Source: Faecalibacterium longum CLA-AA-H243
Lineage (GTDB): Bacteria > Bacillota > Clostridia > Oscillospirales > Ruminococcaceae
DNA: 53,089 nucleotides
Assembly: GCF_020687245.1 (NCBI RefSeq)
Contig: NZ_JAJEQG010000019.1
Span: forward strand, 1-53,089
Direction of reading: 5' to 3'
Positions within the stretch are counted from its first letter, which is position 1; the number at the start of each line of letters is the position of its first letter. The notes beneath the pieces were generated by a model. That model saw only the letters and a program-made list of their open reading frames with translations. It was not told where the DNA came from and ran no database searches. A program made the translations under genes and the position numbers. Positions 1 to 8,486 of the stretch are shown here, in pieces.

Positions 1-1487
1 TTCTGCTTTGCGGTTTTCAGTTTGAGCAGTTCCTCTTTAGCTTCCTTGTACTGCTCGTAGAACTTTGCCTTTTCGGATGCCAGCTGCGCATACTCGGCTT
101 CCAGCTCTTTCGGGCTGGGCAGCTTTGTGATGTTGTTTGCCTTGAAATAGGCTGCTGCCGCCCGGTACGCTGTCAGTTCTGCACGGTGCTGCTCCTCAAA
201 GGCTACGGGTCGCTTGGCGGTCTTTAACTGCTGTGCGACATTCTTGGTGCTGGTATAGGCTGCGACATGATAGCGCAGCTCTTTGTTGGCCTTCATGCAG
301 CTTTCGAGGTCTTTCACCACCGCCAGCGAGTCGTGATACTTGGTTTCCAGTTCGGCGATGCGCTGGTTCAGATCATCCTCGTTGAGCAAATCTTTCTCCT
401 GCAAGAGGATCAGAGTTTGTGCCATAGCTTTGAGGTTGAATTTCTTCGCCCAATGTTCGTAGCCAATGCCCTTGCCCTCAGTCAGCCTTGCCTGAATGTC
501 AATCAGTTTCCCGATTTTATTAGATTTCAGCGTAACCGTGTGCTTGCGTTCGGCATTTGCGGTCAGGGTGGCGAGTACGGCATCGCTGTCATAGTTGTCA
601 CCGAGATGCTTCGCTCGGATGAACTTCGTTCTGCCAGCGGGCAGATAGCTAAGCTGTCCACGGCTTTCCTTAACCGTGATGCCATACTGTTGCATGAGCT
701 TGTCAGAAAATTCTTCAAAGCTCGTGGCACGGTACAGCACTGAAGAAATCTGTTTCCGTAAAGTGTCTTTCACGGTTTCAAACTTCTTCTGCCGAGGCTG
801 CTGTCCAGCTGCGGTGAGGGCTGCGTTTTCACGATCAAGTTTCAACTGGCCGCGTCTACGCGCCCAATACTCAGCTTCGCTCACGCGCTCCTTGGAGCCG
901 TTGAGCAGGTCGATCTGGTACAGACCAGCACCCTCGCACAGCTCCATGACTTCGACACGGAGGTGTCGCATGGTCTGGGCTGTGCTGGAGTGCTTCATGC
1001 CCTCGCGCCAATCGCGAGGCTTCTGCATATAGGGCTTGCGTTCCACCTCTCGTGTTCGGATGCTGCCGATTACGATGTGGACATGGATATTTCCCGAATG
1101 GTTGTGCCCATCGGGGTGAGTGCAGACGATGGCGGGATGACCGGGGAAGTTTTCTTCGCAGAATTTCAGGCCAAGTGCCTGTGCCTTTTCCATGGTCAAG
1201 CCGTTGTCGGCTGCATCTCTTGGGTCAAAGCTGATGATATACTGGTGGCTTTTAATATCACCATGCTGGGTGTTCTTGCCATACTTGCGGTTTGCCAGCA
1301 GACAGGCCGTTGCAAATGAGAAATCACCGCACTCAAGGGTGTCGAGCAGGTAGGATTCCCGCAGCTTCGGCTTGCCCTGTTCATCCAGAAGCTGCTTTCC
1401 GGTGAACTCATCGTGTTGGTAGATCAGGTACGCTTCAATGGCGGTGTAGTCCGAGTTCTTAGAGGCGATATGCTTGAGCGTTGCCAT
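1..1487 (-). CDS. Relaxase / mobilization nuclease (MobP-like), C-terminus beyond window edge
   Basis: The reading frame starts with ATG at 1487 and stays open to base 1, giving at least 495 residues of a protein that continues outside the window. Near the N-terminus, around residues 128-137, lies GHNHSGNIHVHIVIGS, the metal-binding histidine cluster of Tyr relaxases, and tyrosines at about 20-23 (EAYLIYQ) could be the nicking residue. Such proteins nick oriT and pilot the single strand during conjugative transfer. The distal part is helical and Lys/Glu/Ala-rich, as in relaxase tails. The start overlaps the end of the MobC-like gene by 29 bp, so the two are translationally coupled and transcribed leftward. 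Family assignment rests on the histidine motif and the partner gene; the exact MOB class is inference. Confidence 0.88.
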   Translation of the reverse strand, partial: MATLKHIASKNSDYTAIEAYLIYQHDEFTGKQLLDEQGKPKLRESYLLDTLECGDFSFATACLLANRKYGKNTQHGDIKSHQYIISFDPRDAADNGLTMEKAQALGLKFCEENFPGHPAIVCTHPDGHNHSGNIHVHIVIGSIRTREVERKPYMQKPRDWREGMKHSSTAQTMRHLRVEVMELCEGAGLYQIDLLNGSKERVSEAEYWARRRGQLKLDRENAALTAAGQQPRQKKFETVKDTLRKQISSVLYRATSFEEFSDKLMQQYGITVKESRGQLSYLPAGRTKFIRAKHLGDNYDSDAVLATLTANAERKHTVTLKSNKIGKLIDIQARLTEGKGIGYEHWAKKFNLKAMAQTLILLQEKDLLNEDDLNQRIAELETKYHDSLAVVKDLESCMKANKELRYHVAAYTSTKNVAQQLKTAKRPVAFEEQHRAELTAYRAAAAYFKANNITKLPSPKELEAEYAQLASEKAKFYEQYKEAKEELLKLKTAKQ

Positions 1488-1893
1488 ACAGTTCACCCAG
1501 AACTTTCTCGGCGTGCAGCCGAAATGCGGTCAGGTCTGCAAGTTCTTCAAGGAGTTTCGCCCGCAGCTGTTCAGTGTCTGCGCCGCCGGAGTTGAAGTGT
1601 CGTGCGAGTTGGTTCAAATTTCCGCCCACCCTGCTGCACTGGGCAAGCAGGGTGGAAACGGCAGTCAGGGTTTCTTCTCCGCCGCCGGTAACGACAACAG
1701 TGCGCTCGATCTTCGCACTGTGCAGCGCACGGCGGATGAGGGTGGACAGGGAGAGATGAAGGAGTTTTGCTGTGCATTGGAGTTCCATCTTTTCAGTTTC
1801 CGTCACTCGGAACTTGATGATGTGCGTTTTGTTGTTCGGCGTGTCGTGGCGGTGGGTCGTGCTGGGATTCGCTTTGACATTCGTTTTGTTCAT
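1459..1893 (-). CDS. MobC-like relaxosome accessory protein
   Basis: A 144-residue basic protein. After a Thr/His/Asn-rich head comes a ribbon-helix-helix-like stretch (HIIKFRVTETEKMEL), then LSTLIRRALHSAKI and the typical MobC-type segment with VGGNLNQLARHFN near residues 90-102. MobC-type proteins bind oriT and help the relaxase open the strands. The start at 1893 is supported by AGGAGG a few bases upstream. The gene overlaps the relaxase start and sits directly beside the hairpin-rich oriT candidate, the usual order oriT-mobC-relaxase. Function is assigned from family pattern and context. Confidence 0.85.
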   Translation of the reverse strand: MNKTNVKANPSTTHRHDTPNNKTHIIKFRVTETEKMELQCTAKLLHLSLSTLIRRALHSAKIERTVVVTGGGEETLTAVSTLLAQCSRVGGNLNQLARHFNSGGADTEQLRAKLLEELADLTAFRLHAEKVLGELYGNAQAYRL

Positions 1894-1912
1894 TGAACCT
1901 CCTGTCTGTTCG

Positions 1913-2006
1913 ATAACTCCTCGGTGAAGTTATGTAAGCACGACACGCCGTTCTTTCGCACCGCAAGGTGCGAATATGAGCAGGGTTTGGGGCAGGCACG
2001 CCCCAA
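1913..2006 (-). other. Candidate origin of transfer (oriT) with three inverted repeats
   Basis: Directly upstream of mobC are three short inverted repeats in 94 bp: ATAACT/AGTTAT (1913-1918 with 1928-1933), TTCGCACC/GGTGCGAA around a GCAA loop (1955-1974), and TTGGGGC/GCCCCAA around a 6-nt loop (1987-2006). Between the first two is CCGTTCTTTCGC (1948-1959), which recurs with one mismatch inside the insertion that breaks the serine recombinase. Position beside mobC-relaxase and the hairpin array are what an oriT would show; the nick site cannot be placed from sequence alone. Confidence 0.5.
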
Positions 2007-2282
2007 CAAGATCACTTCGGAAATGCAGACGCATTGCAGAAGTGAAGTCCCGGTGGAACACAAGATTTTCAAGAATTGAAAATTTGTGGCCACAGGACGG
2101 TTCTTGCCCTCTACCGCTGCGCTCAAAACCGTTTCTGGGTAATTGTTTCCGAATTGTTAAGACGCAAAAAATAAGTAGCGGGGCTCTGCTCATGTGATGG
2201 GATCGCCGTTTGACCCGAACGAAGTTCCTGCCCCTGTTTATGCAGCGGCGTTGTCCGGCTCGCTCACGGAAAGTGTGAGGTC

Positions 2283-2399
2283 ATGGCACGGTATCACGTT
2301 CGGACGGCTTATGAAGGATTCAAGGTACAGTATGAAGAAAGCTGGGCGCAGTGCGGACACTACGTTCTGCTTCTTTCAAGCACAAAAATAACGCTTTGA
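2283..2399 (+). CDS. Possible small protein of 38 residues
   Basis: ATG at 2283 follows a GTGAGG-like ribosome site and gives a 38-residue peptide beginning MARYHVRTAYEGFKVQYEE and ending at TGA 2397-2399. The composition looks protein-like (Tyr, Glu, Lys rich), but I recognise no family and the flanks are otherwise noncoding. It may be a small element gene or the remnant of one. Confidence 0.25.
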   Translation: MARYHVRTAYEGFKVQYEESWAQCGHYVLLLSSTKITL

Positions 2400-3115
2400 G
2401 GCTGTGCTGCCAACAACCGAAAGAGAATTTCGGAGAATTGTACAACCACATAAGATTTTATTTGTGAAAAAGAAAAATACCGCCCACGCAGCGCAGCGAT
2501 GGATTTTGTCGGGGGAATCGGCGGCAAAATGAATCGGGTGTGTTGCGGGGCGGTAAATTCTTCGTGGACTTTTCCTCACGGAAGTGGTGGGTCTCACGGT
2601 GATAACCAACCACTTTCTGTGGCTGTGTTCAAAATGAACACGACCACATCTTGTGGATGAATTTGAACCAATCCACAAAATCAATGGGATTTACAAGAAA
2701 AATACCACGGCATGTAAAATGCGTCAAGAGGGTTTTGAAAAATTTATTGAAGTGAAGCAAGAAAAGTATGACACATCTTGTAGCTTTGGGAAAAAATACG
2801 CTATGTGAATCAGAACAAACCCCATTTTCTGTCTGCGGTAGATCTTTCTATTGCCGGCAGCAACAGGATGTTGCATTTTTGACCATTGTCTAACAATCGA
2901 TGCAAAAAAATGCAGGGAAAAAACCCCTCAGATGGTTAGGCAAAACAAATTCACGAAGTAAAAATAGCACTCCCACCGGGCGTTGTCAAGCAGAGACAGA
3001 CAAGTTTACAGGGGCGAATTTTTTTCGATGCGGGAAACGTTTTGCTTCCTCTATGCCGCAGGGGAGGCTCCAATAACGAAATCTTTTTCAAAATCTCCGA
3101 AAATGGCTAAACTCC
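2400..3115. other. About 0.7 kb without a convincing gene
   Basis: This stretch is AT-richer than the flanks and has only short open frames on either strand without ribosome sites or recognisable motifs. It separates the mobilization genes from the cargo operon. I see no RNA gene or clear repeat in it. Confidence 0.5.
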
Positions 3116-3144
3116 TTGACAGAGGAGACGGCAGGGCGTATTAT
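3116..3144 (+). promoter_or_regulatory. Near-consensus sigma-70 promoter of the cargo operon
   Basis: TTGACA at 3116-3121, a 17-bp spacer and TATTAT at 3139-3144. It points at the alpha/beta hydrolase gene at 3284 and leaves a leader of roughly 130 nt that contains the inverted repeat at 3189-3206. Confidence 0.75.
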
Positions 3145-3188
3145 TTTGGCAGAAGGACCGCTGAGAAGCGGCTTTTTATAAGACCAAA

Positions 3189-3206
3189 AGTTAGTTCCAC
3201 CTAACT
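3189..3206. promoter_or_regulatory. Operator-like inverted repeat downstream of the promoter
   Basis: AGTTAG and CTAACT flank a 6-nt centre, TTCCAC. The site lies about 45 bp after the -10 box, inside the transcribed leader, so a repressor or other DNA-binding protein could act here. No cognate regulator is evident nearby except the AraC-type gene at 9701. Confidence 0.35.
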
Positions 3207-3283
3207 CTAAACTCTGCCCTATACGAAGAAATATATCTCTTCTATTTACAGGTGGAAAATAAATAGAGAAGGAGCGTATCAGG

Positions 3284-4051
3284 ATGAAGATCTACTATTT
3301 TGGTGCAGAGGATGCCCCGGTGCTGTTGCTGCTGCCGGGCACCTGTTGCCATTGGAAAAGCAATTTCGGTGCCGTGATCCCGCTTCTGGCTGACAGCTTC
3401 CGGGTGCTGTGCGTCAGCTACGATGGCTTTGATGAGACTGAACAGACCGAATTTCCCACCATGCTGGAGGAGACCGAAAAGATCGAGGCCTACCTCAAGA
3501 CCCACTGCGGCGGTCACATCCGGGCGGCCTACGGCTGCTCTCTGGGCGGCTCGTTTGTGGGGCTGCTGGCGGCACGGCAGAACATCCACATGGACTGTGG
3601 CATTCTGGGCAGCTCCGATCTGGATCAGGCATCGCCGCTGGCGGCAAGATTGCAGACTGATTTTCTGCTGCCATTGATCTACCCTGTGGTGCGGGACGGA
3701 AAGATTAAGGCGAAATTTCTCCAAGAACGTCTGGACAAGTGTGCTAAAGAGCCGGGGGATTATGTCAAAGCCTTTCTGAAAATGTTTGGCGATGCCCGCC
3801 CTTATGTGACCATGCAGAGCTGTAAAAATCAGTTCTACTCCGATCTTATCACTCCGCTGCCGGATAAGATCCATGTGCCCGGTACCGAGATCCATATCTT
3901 TTACGCCCTGAAGATGGGCAAAAAATACCGTGTCCGGTATCAGCAGCATTTTGCACATCCTGTTCTCCATGAGCAGAACTTGCAGCACGAGGAATTGCTG
4001 GCCTGTCATCCGGTGCAGTGGGCGCATCTGGTAAAAAGCATTGCATTGTGA
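3284..4051 (+). CDS. Alpha/beta hydrolase
   Basis: A 255-residue protein. An N-terminal strand ends in LLLLPGTCCHW (oxyanion-hole region), and a nucleophile elbow GCSLGG places Ser86 as the likely catalytic residue. SYDGFDE at 45-51 is shared in form with the paralogue at 8487 (SFDGFDG), so the two come from duplication. No signal peptide, so it should act in the cytoplasm on a small ester, amide or thioester; the substrate is unknown. GAAGGAG lies upstream of the start. It is the first gene of the cargo operon. The last 50 residues are less typical, and the catalytic His could be in HEELLACHPVQW. Confidence 0.8.
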   Translation: MKIYYFGAEDAPVLLLLPGTCCHWKSNFGAVIPLLADSFRVLCVSYDGFDETEQTEFPTMLEETEKIEAYLKTHCGGHIRAAYGCSLGGSFVGLLAARQNIHMDCGILGSSDLDQASPLAARLQTDFLLPLIYPVVRDGKIKAKFLQERLDKCAKEPGDYVKAFLKMFGDARPYVTMQSCKNQFYSDLITPLPDKIHVPGTEIHIFYALKMGKKYRVRYQQHFAHPVLHEQNLQHEELLACHPVQWAHLVKSIAL

Positions 4052-4152
4052 ACGGTAAAACGTATCTGGAGCAAGCAGGATTTTGTAAGATCCAGAACCA
4101 CAAAAATAAAAAGGGCTGGCTGTGCATCACAGCACAGAAATGAGGTGTAATC

Positions 4153-5016
4153 ATGTCGAAAAAAGCAACGGAATTTCAAAGAAAAGCAATGAGCTGGATG
4201 TACCGGGGCAAGGAAATCTTCAAGCCTTTGAACACCGGCTGGATCGACGAGAATGTTGCCTGCGTACGCGAATGGGTGGCGAACATCTTCTTCTACCGCA
4301 AAGGCGATACGACCATTATGGTCGATGCGGGATATAACTACGACCGCCTTGCCGAAAAAATGGGCTGGCTTGGGATTGATCCGAAGTCGATACACCATAT
4401 CCTCATCACCCATCAGGACACCGACCATGTGGGTGCGGTGGAAGCAGACAGTCCGGGGCTGTTCCGGAATGCGAATCTGTACATCGGCGAGATCGAGAAC
4501 CGGTATCTCACCGGCGAGGTGCGGCGAAAAGTCATCTATCATCTCTATAAATTGCCGCAGGTCACGATCAACAACGAAAAGGTACTGCTGCACGATGGGC
4601 AGGTACTTGACATTGACGGCGTCAGAATCGAGTGTTTTCTGGTTCCCGGTCATACATGGGGACATATGGTCTACCTCATTGACGATAAGTACCTTTTTAC
4701 CGGCGACACGCTGTGGTTTGGCGCGGACGGCGGCTACAGCTTCATTTCCTCGCTGGCGGAGGACAATAAGCTGGCTGTGCAGTCACTGGCGGAGCTGGAG
4801 CGGAAACTGCGCGCACGTGGGCTGCATCCATATTTCATCACCGGTCACACGGGATGGACGGACAATTTTGCCTTTGCGTTTGCCCACAAAGGCAAGCACT
4901 GTTCACCATTCAAAAAACGAGTACACGACCCATCGGCACCCTATGATGCCTACGACGAATCGGACGACACCGAAGAAAATGCAAAGAGCGGCTTTCTGAA
5001 AGGCGTGGGAAGATGA
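4153..5016 (+). CDS. MBL-fold metallo-hydrolase
   Basis: A 287-residue metallo-beta-lactamase-fold protein. THQDTDHVG (residues 86-94) is the metal motif in the HxDxDH form seen in some glyoxalase-II-like members, where Asp replaces the second His of HxHxDH. Further metal ligands are VPGHTWGHM near 158-166 and FTGDTLW near 181-187, with a late His in ITGHTGW. Such enzymes hydrolyse thioesters, phosphoesters or lactams using one or two Zn/Fe ions; the substrate here is unknown. The Asp/Glu-rich C-terminus (about residues 255-275) is likely flexible. It overlaps the next gene by 4 bp (ATGA), so the two are translationally coupled. Confidence 0.87.
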   Translation: MSKKATEFQRKAMSWMYRGKEIFKPLNTGWIDENVACVREWVANIFFYRKGDTTIMVDAGYNYDRLAEKMGWLGIDPKSIHHILITHQDTDHVGAVEADSPGLFRNANLYIGEIENRYLTGEVRRKVIYHLYKLPQVTINNEKVLLHDGQVLDIDGVRIECFLVPGHTWGHMVYLIDDKYLFTGDTLWFGADGGYSFISSLAEDNKLAVQSLAELERKLRARGLHPYFITGHTGWTDNFAFAFAHKGKHCSPFKKRVHDPSAPYDAYDESDDTEENAKSGFLKGVGR

Positions 5017-5729
5017 AGGACAGCGAATTACAAATTGACCGTAGCTGCCATGTGCTATATTCCAAACCCTGCAAAAAGGAAATTCTGGCGAAAATCACTC
5101 TGCACTATCCGGAGGTGGAGCGCGAGGCTGTCTGGGGGCAGGTGCAGCTGAGATACGCAGAGCTTCTTTCCAAGTGGCGCACCGACCTCGGCGGTAAAAA
5201 GAATTTTCACAACGGCGTAGGCGGCACCTACGACTGCATCGCCATCATGTGCTTTTACGATGTGTGCCGGGATGTGGTCACATTCCGCGAAATGGAAGAG
5301 ATAGAAGAAAATCTGATCCTGCCGTCCTTCCGGAAGCTGCGATTCGTTGACATCAACAAGCCATTCTGGAAAAAGCTGATGTATCGGGCATTCAGCACCG
5401 CCCAAAAGCACTGTGACACATGGCATGATTACGAGATGGATGTTACGCCTTACGAAAACAGCAAGCCCATCTATTATGAATTTACGGCGTGTCCGGCGGC
5501 GGAATTTGCCAAGCGGTTCGGATTTGCGGACATTATGCCCGCCCTGTGCAATGTGGACTATGCGTCCATGGAACTGCTCCATGCCAAGCTCGTGCGGACG
5601 ACCACCTGCGTGGACGGCTGCCGATGCGACTATACCATCTGCGGCGACAAGGATCCGTACTTAAAGGAGCATCCAGAATACCGGGATGAAAACGGATACA
5701 GGAGGAACAGGGAATGCTCTTACAGGTGA
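5013..5729 (+). CDS. L-2-amino-thiazoline-4-carboxylic acid hydrolase family protein (copy 1)
   Basis: A 238-residue protein. The C-terminal half has the family pattern: TACPAAEFAKRFGFADIMPALCNVDY followed later by VDGCRCDYTICGD. The named family member in Pseudomonas opens the thiazoline ring of ATC on the route to cysteine, but most Firmicute members are uncharacterised. It has no signal peptide or membrane segment. It is coupled to the MBL hydrolase upstream by an ATGA overlap and overlaps the membrane protein downstream by 16 bp. Two further members lie at 7225 and 7864, so the element carries three divergent copies. Family call is good; the actual substrate is unknown. Confidence 0.82.
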   Translation: MKDSELQIDRSCHVLYSKPCKKEILAKITLHYPEVEREAVWGQVQLRYAELLSKWRTDLGGKKNFHNGVGGTYDCIAIMCFYDVCRDVVTFREMEEIEENLILPSFRKLRFVDINKPFWKKLMYRAFSTAQKHCDTWHDYEMDVTPYENSKPIYYEFTACPAAEFAKRFGFADIMPALCNVDYASMELLHAKLVRTTTCVDGCRCDYTICGDKDPYLKEHPEYRDENGYRRNRECSYR

Positions 5730-6199
5730 TTCTGGAAGGTCTTGGGTTGGGAGTTCTGCTGGTTCTGATCTGCGCTGCGGGCATCCGTAAGGGGGCTGTT
5801 GGGATGGTGCATCTTTACAGCCCGGCGGTGCAGCAGCGGTGCGTGAAACTGGGACTTACAACACACGAGAAAATCAAGCGCAATTCTCTACTTTTTAAAG
5901 CCGTCTGCGTCCCCGGCTATATCAGCTATGTGCTGGTCTGTGTCTATGGGATAAACGGTGCGCGCAGCTTTGCGGCGGGCTTCTGGCAGTTACTCGTTAT
6001 CTTGTCCGTTATGAATCTCATGGACCGCCTGTTGGTTGACGGCTATTGGGTGGGGCACACGAACGCATGGACGATCCCCGGAACAGAAGATCTGAAGCCG
6101 TACATCACCGCAAAAGACAAGCAGAAAAAGTGGCTGTTCGGCACGGTGGGCATGGCAGTCATATCGGCGGTGCTGGCGGCAATGATGACAGTACAGTAA
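5714..6199 (+). CDS. Small integral membrane protein of unknown function
   Basis: A 161-residue protein with about four hydrophobic segments: residues 5-25, 58-78, 84-103 and 140-160. Between segments 3 and 4 is a polar stretch with DGYWVGHTNAWTIPGTEDL. It overlaps the ATC hydrolase gene upstream, so the two are probably co-translated, suggesting a role in uptake, export or anchoring linked to that pathway. I do not recognise the family. Confidence 0.65.
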   Translation: MLLQVILEGLGLGVLLVLICAAGIRKGAVGMVHLYSPAVQQRCVKLGLTTHEKIKRNSLLFKAVCVPGYISYVLVCVYGINGARSFAAGFWQLLVILSVMNLMDRLLVDGYWVGHTNAWTIPGTEDLKPYITAKDKQKKWLFGTVGMAVISAVLAAMMTVQ

Positions 6200-6301
6200 T
6201 CGGAAAGACCCTTCCGTCAGCGGCTTTTTCCGGTTTCTCGCCAAGGTCGGGGACAACGGGATGAAAATGCAGATCGTGAGGATCGGATTTGGAGGCAAGC
6301 T

Positions 6302-7228
6302 ATGAAAATTCTGGTATATGGTGCAGGCGTTCTGGGGTGCAATTTAGCAAGAAATCTGCTGCGCGCCGGAAAGGATGTCACTCTGCTGGCGCGGGGAAAC
6401 TGGGCTGCGGAGATCAAGCAGAACGGCCTGCGGATCAAGGACAAATTTTCGCTCCGCACTTCGGTCAGCCGCATTCCGGTGGTGACGGAACTTGCACCGG
6501 ATGCAATGTAAGATGTGATCTTTGTGGTCCTGCGCTATACACAGCTGGATTCCGTTCTGGACACGCTGCGGGCGAACCGGACGAAGAACGTCGTTTTTGT
6601 GGGGAACAATGTGCAGGCGAGGGCGCTGGCGGCGGCACTGCCGGAAAAGAACGTCCTGTTTTCCTTTGCGCTTTCTGCCGGGCATCGGGAGGCTGACCGG
6701 GTGGTCTCCATCGACCTGAAAAAGATCACCATCGGACAGCTGCCGGATGCAACCTCCAATAAACAGTTGATCGGGCGCATCTTCTATGGCACGAAATATA
6801 AGGTTGTTTACGAGCCGAACATGGAGGACTATCTGCTCTGCCATGCCGCGTTTGTGATGCCTGCGGCTTTTGCTTGCTATAAGACAGACGGCGACCTGAA
6901 AAAGCTCAGGGGAGATACTGCATACCTGAACCGTCTGCTGGATGCAAACATCGAGGGATACCGCGCCATCAGAAATGCCGGGCACGCCATTCTGCCCAAG
7001 GAGGATGCGGATTTTGAAGGGGAAAAGTACCGCAAGACCTGCCTGCGCTTTTTCAAGCTGATGTGTGCCACTTCGCTGGGGAAACTCTGCGCCTCCGACC
7101 ACGCCATGAACGCCATCGACGAAATGAACGCACTGAACCGGGATCTCAAAAAGTTTTTCGATGCGAACGGCGCAGCCTACCCGGTGTGGCAGGCACTGGA
7201 AGCGGAAGCTGGGAGGTATCTGCAATGA
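6302..7228 (+). pseudogene. Ketopantoate reductase (PanE/ApbA)-like gene with an in-frame stop codon
   Basis: The first 69 codons encode an NAD(P)-binding start, MKILVYGAGVLGCNLARNLL, with GAGVLG as dinucleotide loop. A TAA at 6509-6511 then stops translation, and the same frame resumes at once with DVIFVVLRYTQLDSVL and runs to 7228, giving about 308 residues in total, a normal length for the family. Relatives usually have Tyr before DVIFVV, so one base change (TAT or TAC to TAA) explains the break. A GTG right after the stop could start a fragment lacking the cofactor site. The gene is inactive unless the stop is read through or is a sequencing error. The stop at 7226-7228 overlaps the next start. 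Confidence 0.8.
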
Positions 7229-7857
7229 AGTATGCCGGAATGCCTTTTGGAATGTGGGTGCTGTTTGCTGGCTCCTTTCAAAAGCAGCTGACCGCTGTGC
7301 TGGGCTATGATGCAGCCACCGCAAGAGCCATCACGAAAAAGGCAAAGTCGCAATACCGGCAGATCATCCGCAGGCTGCCGGAGTTTGAAAAAGCGGACCG
7401 CTTCAAGATGAACATCGTCAACTGCGCAATGCTCGGCGCGTTCATCCTCTCCATGCCGCAACGTCCGGAGGTGGACAGGCTGACGGATTACTACGCAAAG
7501 TCCATGATGACAAAGCCCATGCAGTGGTTCTGCCGCAAGAGCGGAAAAAGCAAGTTTACCCCCAAAGATATTTCCGGCATGAAGGCGACCGCCACCTTGA
7601 AAGCCGCCGACCGCAACCCATATTCGTGGAACATGGAGTTTTACGAATATCCCGACGGCAGCGGCTACGAGGGACGCTTCACCAAATGCGGCATCTGTGT
7701 GCTGATGAAGGAGCTGGGGCTGTACGACCTGACCCCTGCCCTGTGCCATCTGGACTACACCATGAGCGAAGCAGGCGGTGTGACAAATTTTGTGCGGCAG
7801 TACACCCTTGCCTCCGGCGGACCCTACTGCGACTGCGGGTACAAAAAGAAGGGGTAA
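7225..7857 (+). CDS. L-2-amino-thiazoline-4-carboxylic acid hydrolase family protein (copy 2)
   Basis: A 210-residue protein starting at ATG 7225, preceded by GGGAGG and overlapping the previous stop by 4 bp. The end carries the family pattern: FTKCGICVLMKELGLYDLTPALCHLDYTMSEAGG and then CDCGYKKKG. N-terminal residues MPFGMWVLFAG are hydrophobic but too short for a clear membrane anchor. It sits between the broken reductase and copy 3. Likely cytoplasmic; reaction inferred only from the family name. Confidence 0.8.
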   Translation: MKYAGMPFGMWVLFAGSFQKQLTAVLGYDAATARAITKKAKSQYRQIIRRLPEFEKADRFKMNIVNCAMLGAFILSMPQRPEVDRLTDYYAKSMMTKPMQWFCRKSGKSKFTPKDISGMKATATLKAADRNPYSWNMEFYEYPDGSGYEGRFTKCGICVLMKELGLYDLTPALCHLDYTMSEAGGVTNFVRQYTLASGGPYCDCGYKKKG

Positions 7858-7863
7858 CGGACG

Positions 7864-8466
7864 ATGAAGAGGAAGGAAACCTATCTTTCCCGTGATTTCC
7901 GGGAGACTGTGGCACTGCGCTTTCCCGCGCAGGCAAAGGAACTGAACACCGCTTTCGATATGCGCCTGAGTGCGCTGCTGGCTGAAAATGCAGATGCAAG
8001 CAAGGAAAAGCAATACCACCTCAAGCGGCAAATCTTACCGGGCATTGCGGCCTACGAGACCTTGCAGCGGGTCATGCCGAAAGAGGAGGCACTGCAAACC
8101 GTTCACGGCTATGTGGAGCGGCTGGCGAGAACGAGCCACAAACAGCTTGCCGCCCTGCTGCACATACCGGGGCTTTACCGCCTTGTTCCCGGCGTTTTCG
8201 TCAAATCCACCCGGAGTGTTTTCGGCCCGGCGGCGGGCTTTGCCCCAAAAGAACTGCAGACCGGCAACGGCGTCTGGCGTGTGGATATGATGGAGTGTCC
8301 CTATCACGACACCTGCACAGAATACGGCTGCCCGGAGCTGTGCCGCTGCTTTTGCGACAGCGACGACATCAGCTATACCGGGCTGCATCCGAAGCTGATC
8401 TGGGAGAGAACCATGACGCTGGGGCGTGGAAATGACCGCTGCGATTTTTGCATGAAGGTCAGATAA
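7864..8466 (+). CDS. L-2-amino-thiazoline-4-carboxylic acid hydrolase family protein (copy 3)
   Basis: A 200-residue protein with a strong C-terminal family signature: MMECPYHDTCTEYGCPELCRCFCDSDD, then TLGRGNDRCDFCMKVR. It is the most cysteine-rich of the three copies. It starts 7 bp after copy 2. The three copies are well diverged from each other, so this is an old duplication or separate recruitment rather than a recent repeat. Confidence 0.84.
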   Translation: MKRKETYLSRDFRETVALRFPAQAKELNTAFDMRLSALLAENADASKEKQYHLKRQILPGIAAYETLQRVMPKEEALQTVHGYVERLARTSHKQLAALLHIPGLYRLVPGVFVKSTRSVFGPAAGFAPKELQTGNGVWRVDMMECPYHDTCTEYGCPELCRCFCDSDDISYTGLHPKLIWERTMTLGRGNDRCDFCMKVR

Positions 8467-8486
8467 TAGCGGGGAGGCATATTGGC

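Noticed and set aside
2376-2684. A 102-codon minus-strand frame in the noncoding stretch
   Set aside because: No ribosome site, unusual composition, no recognisable motif.
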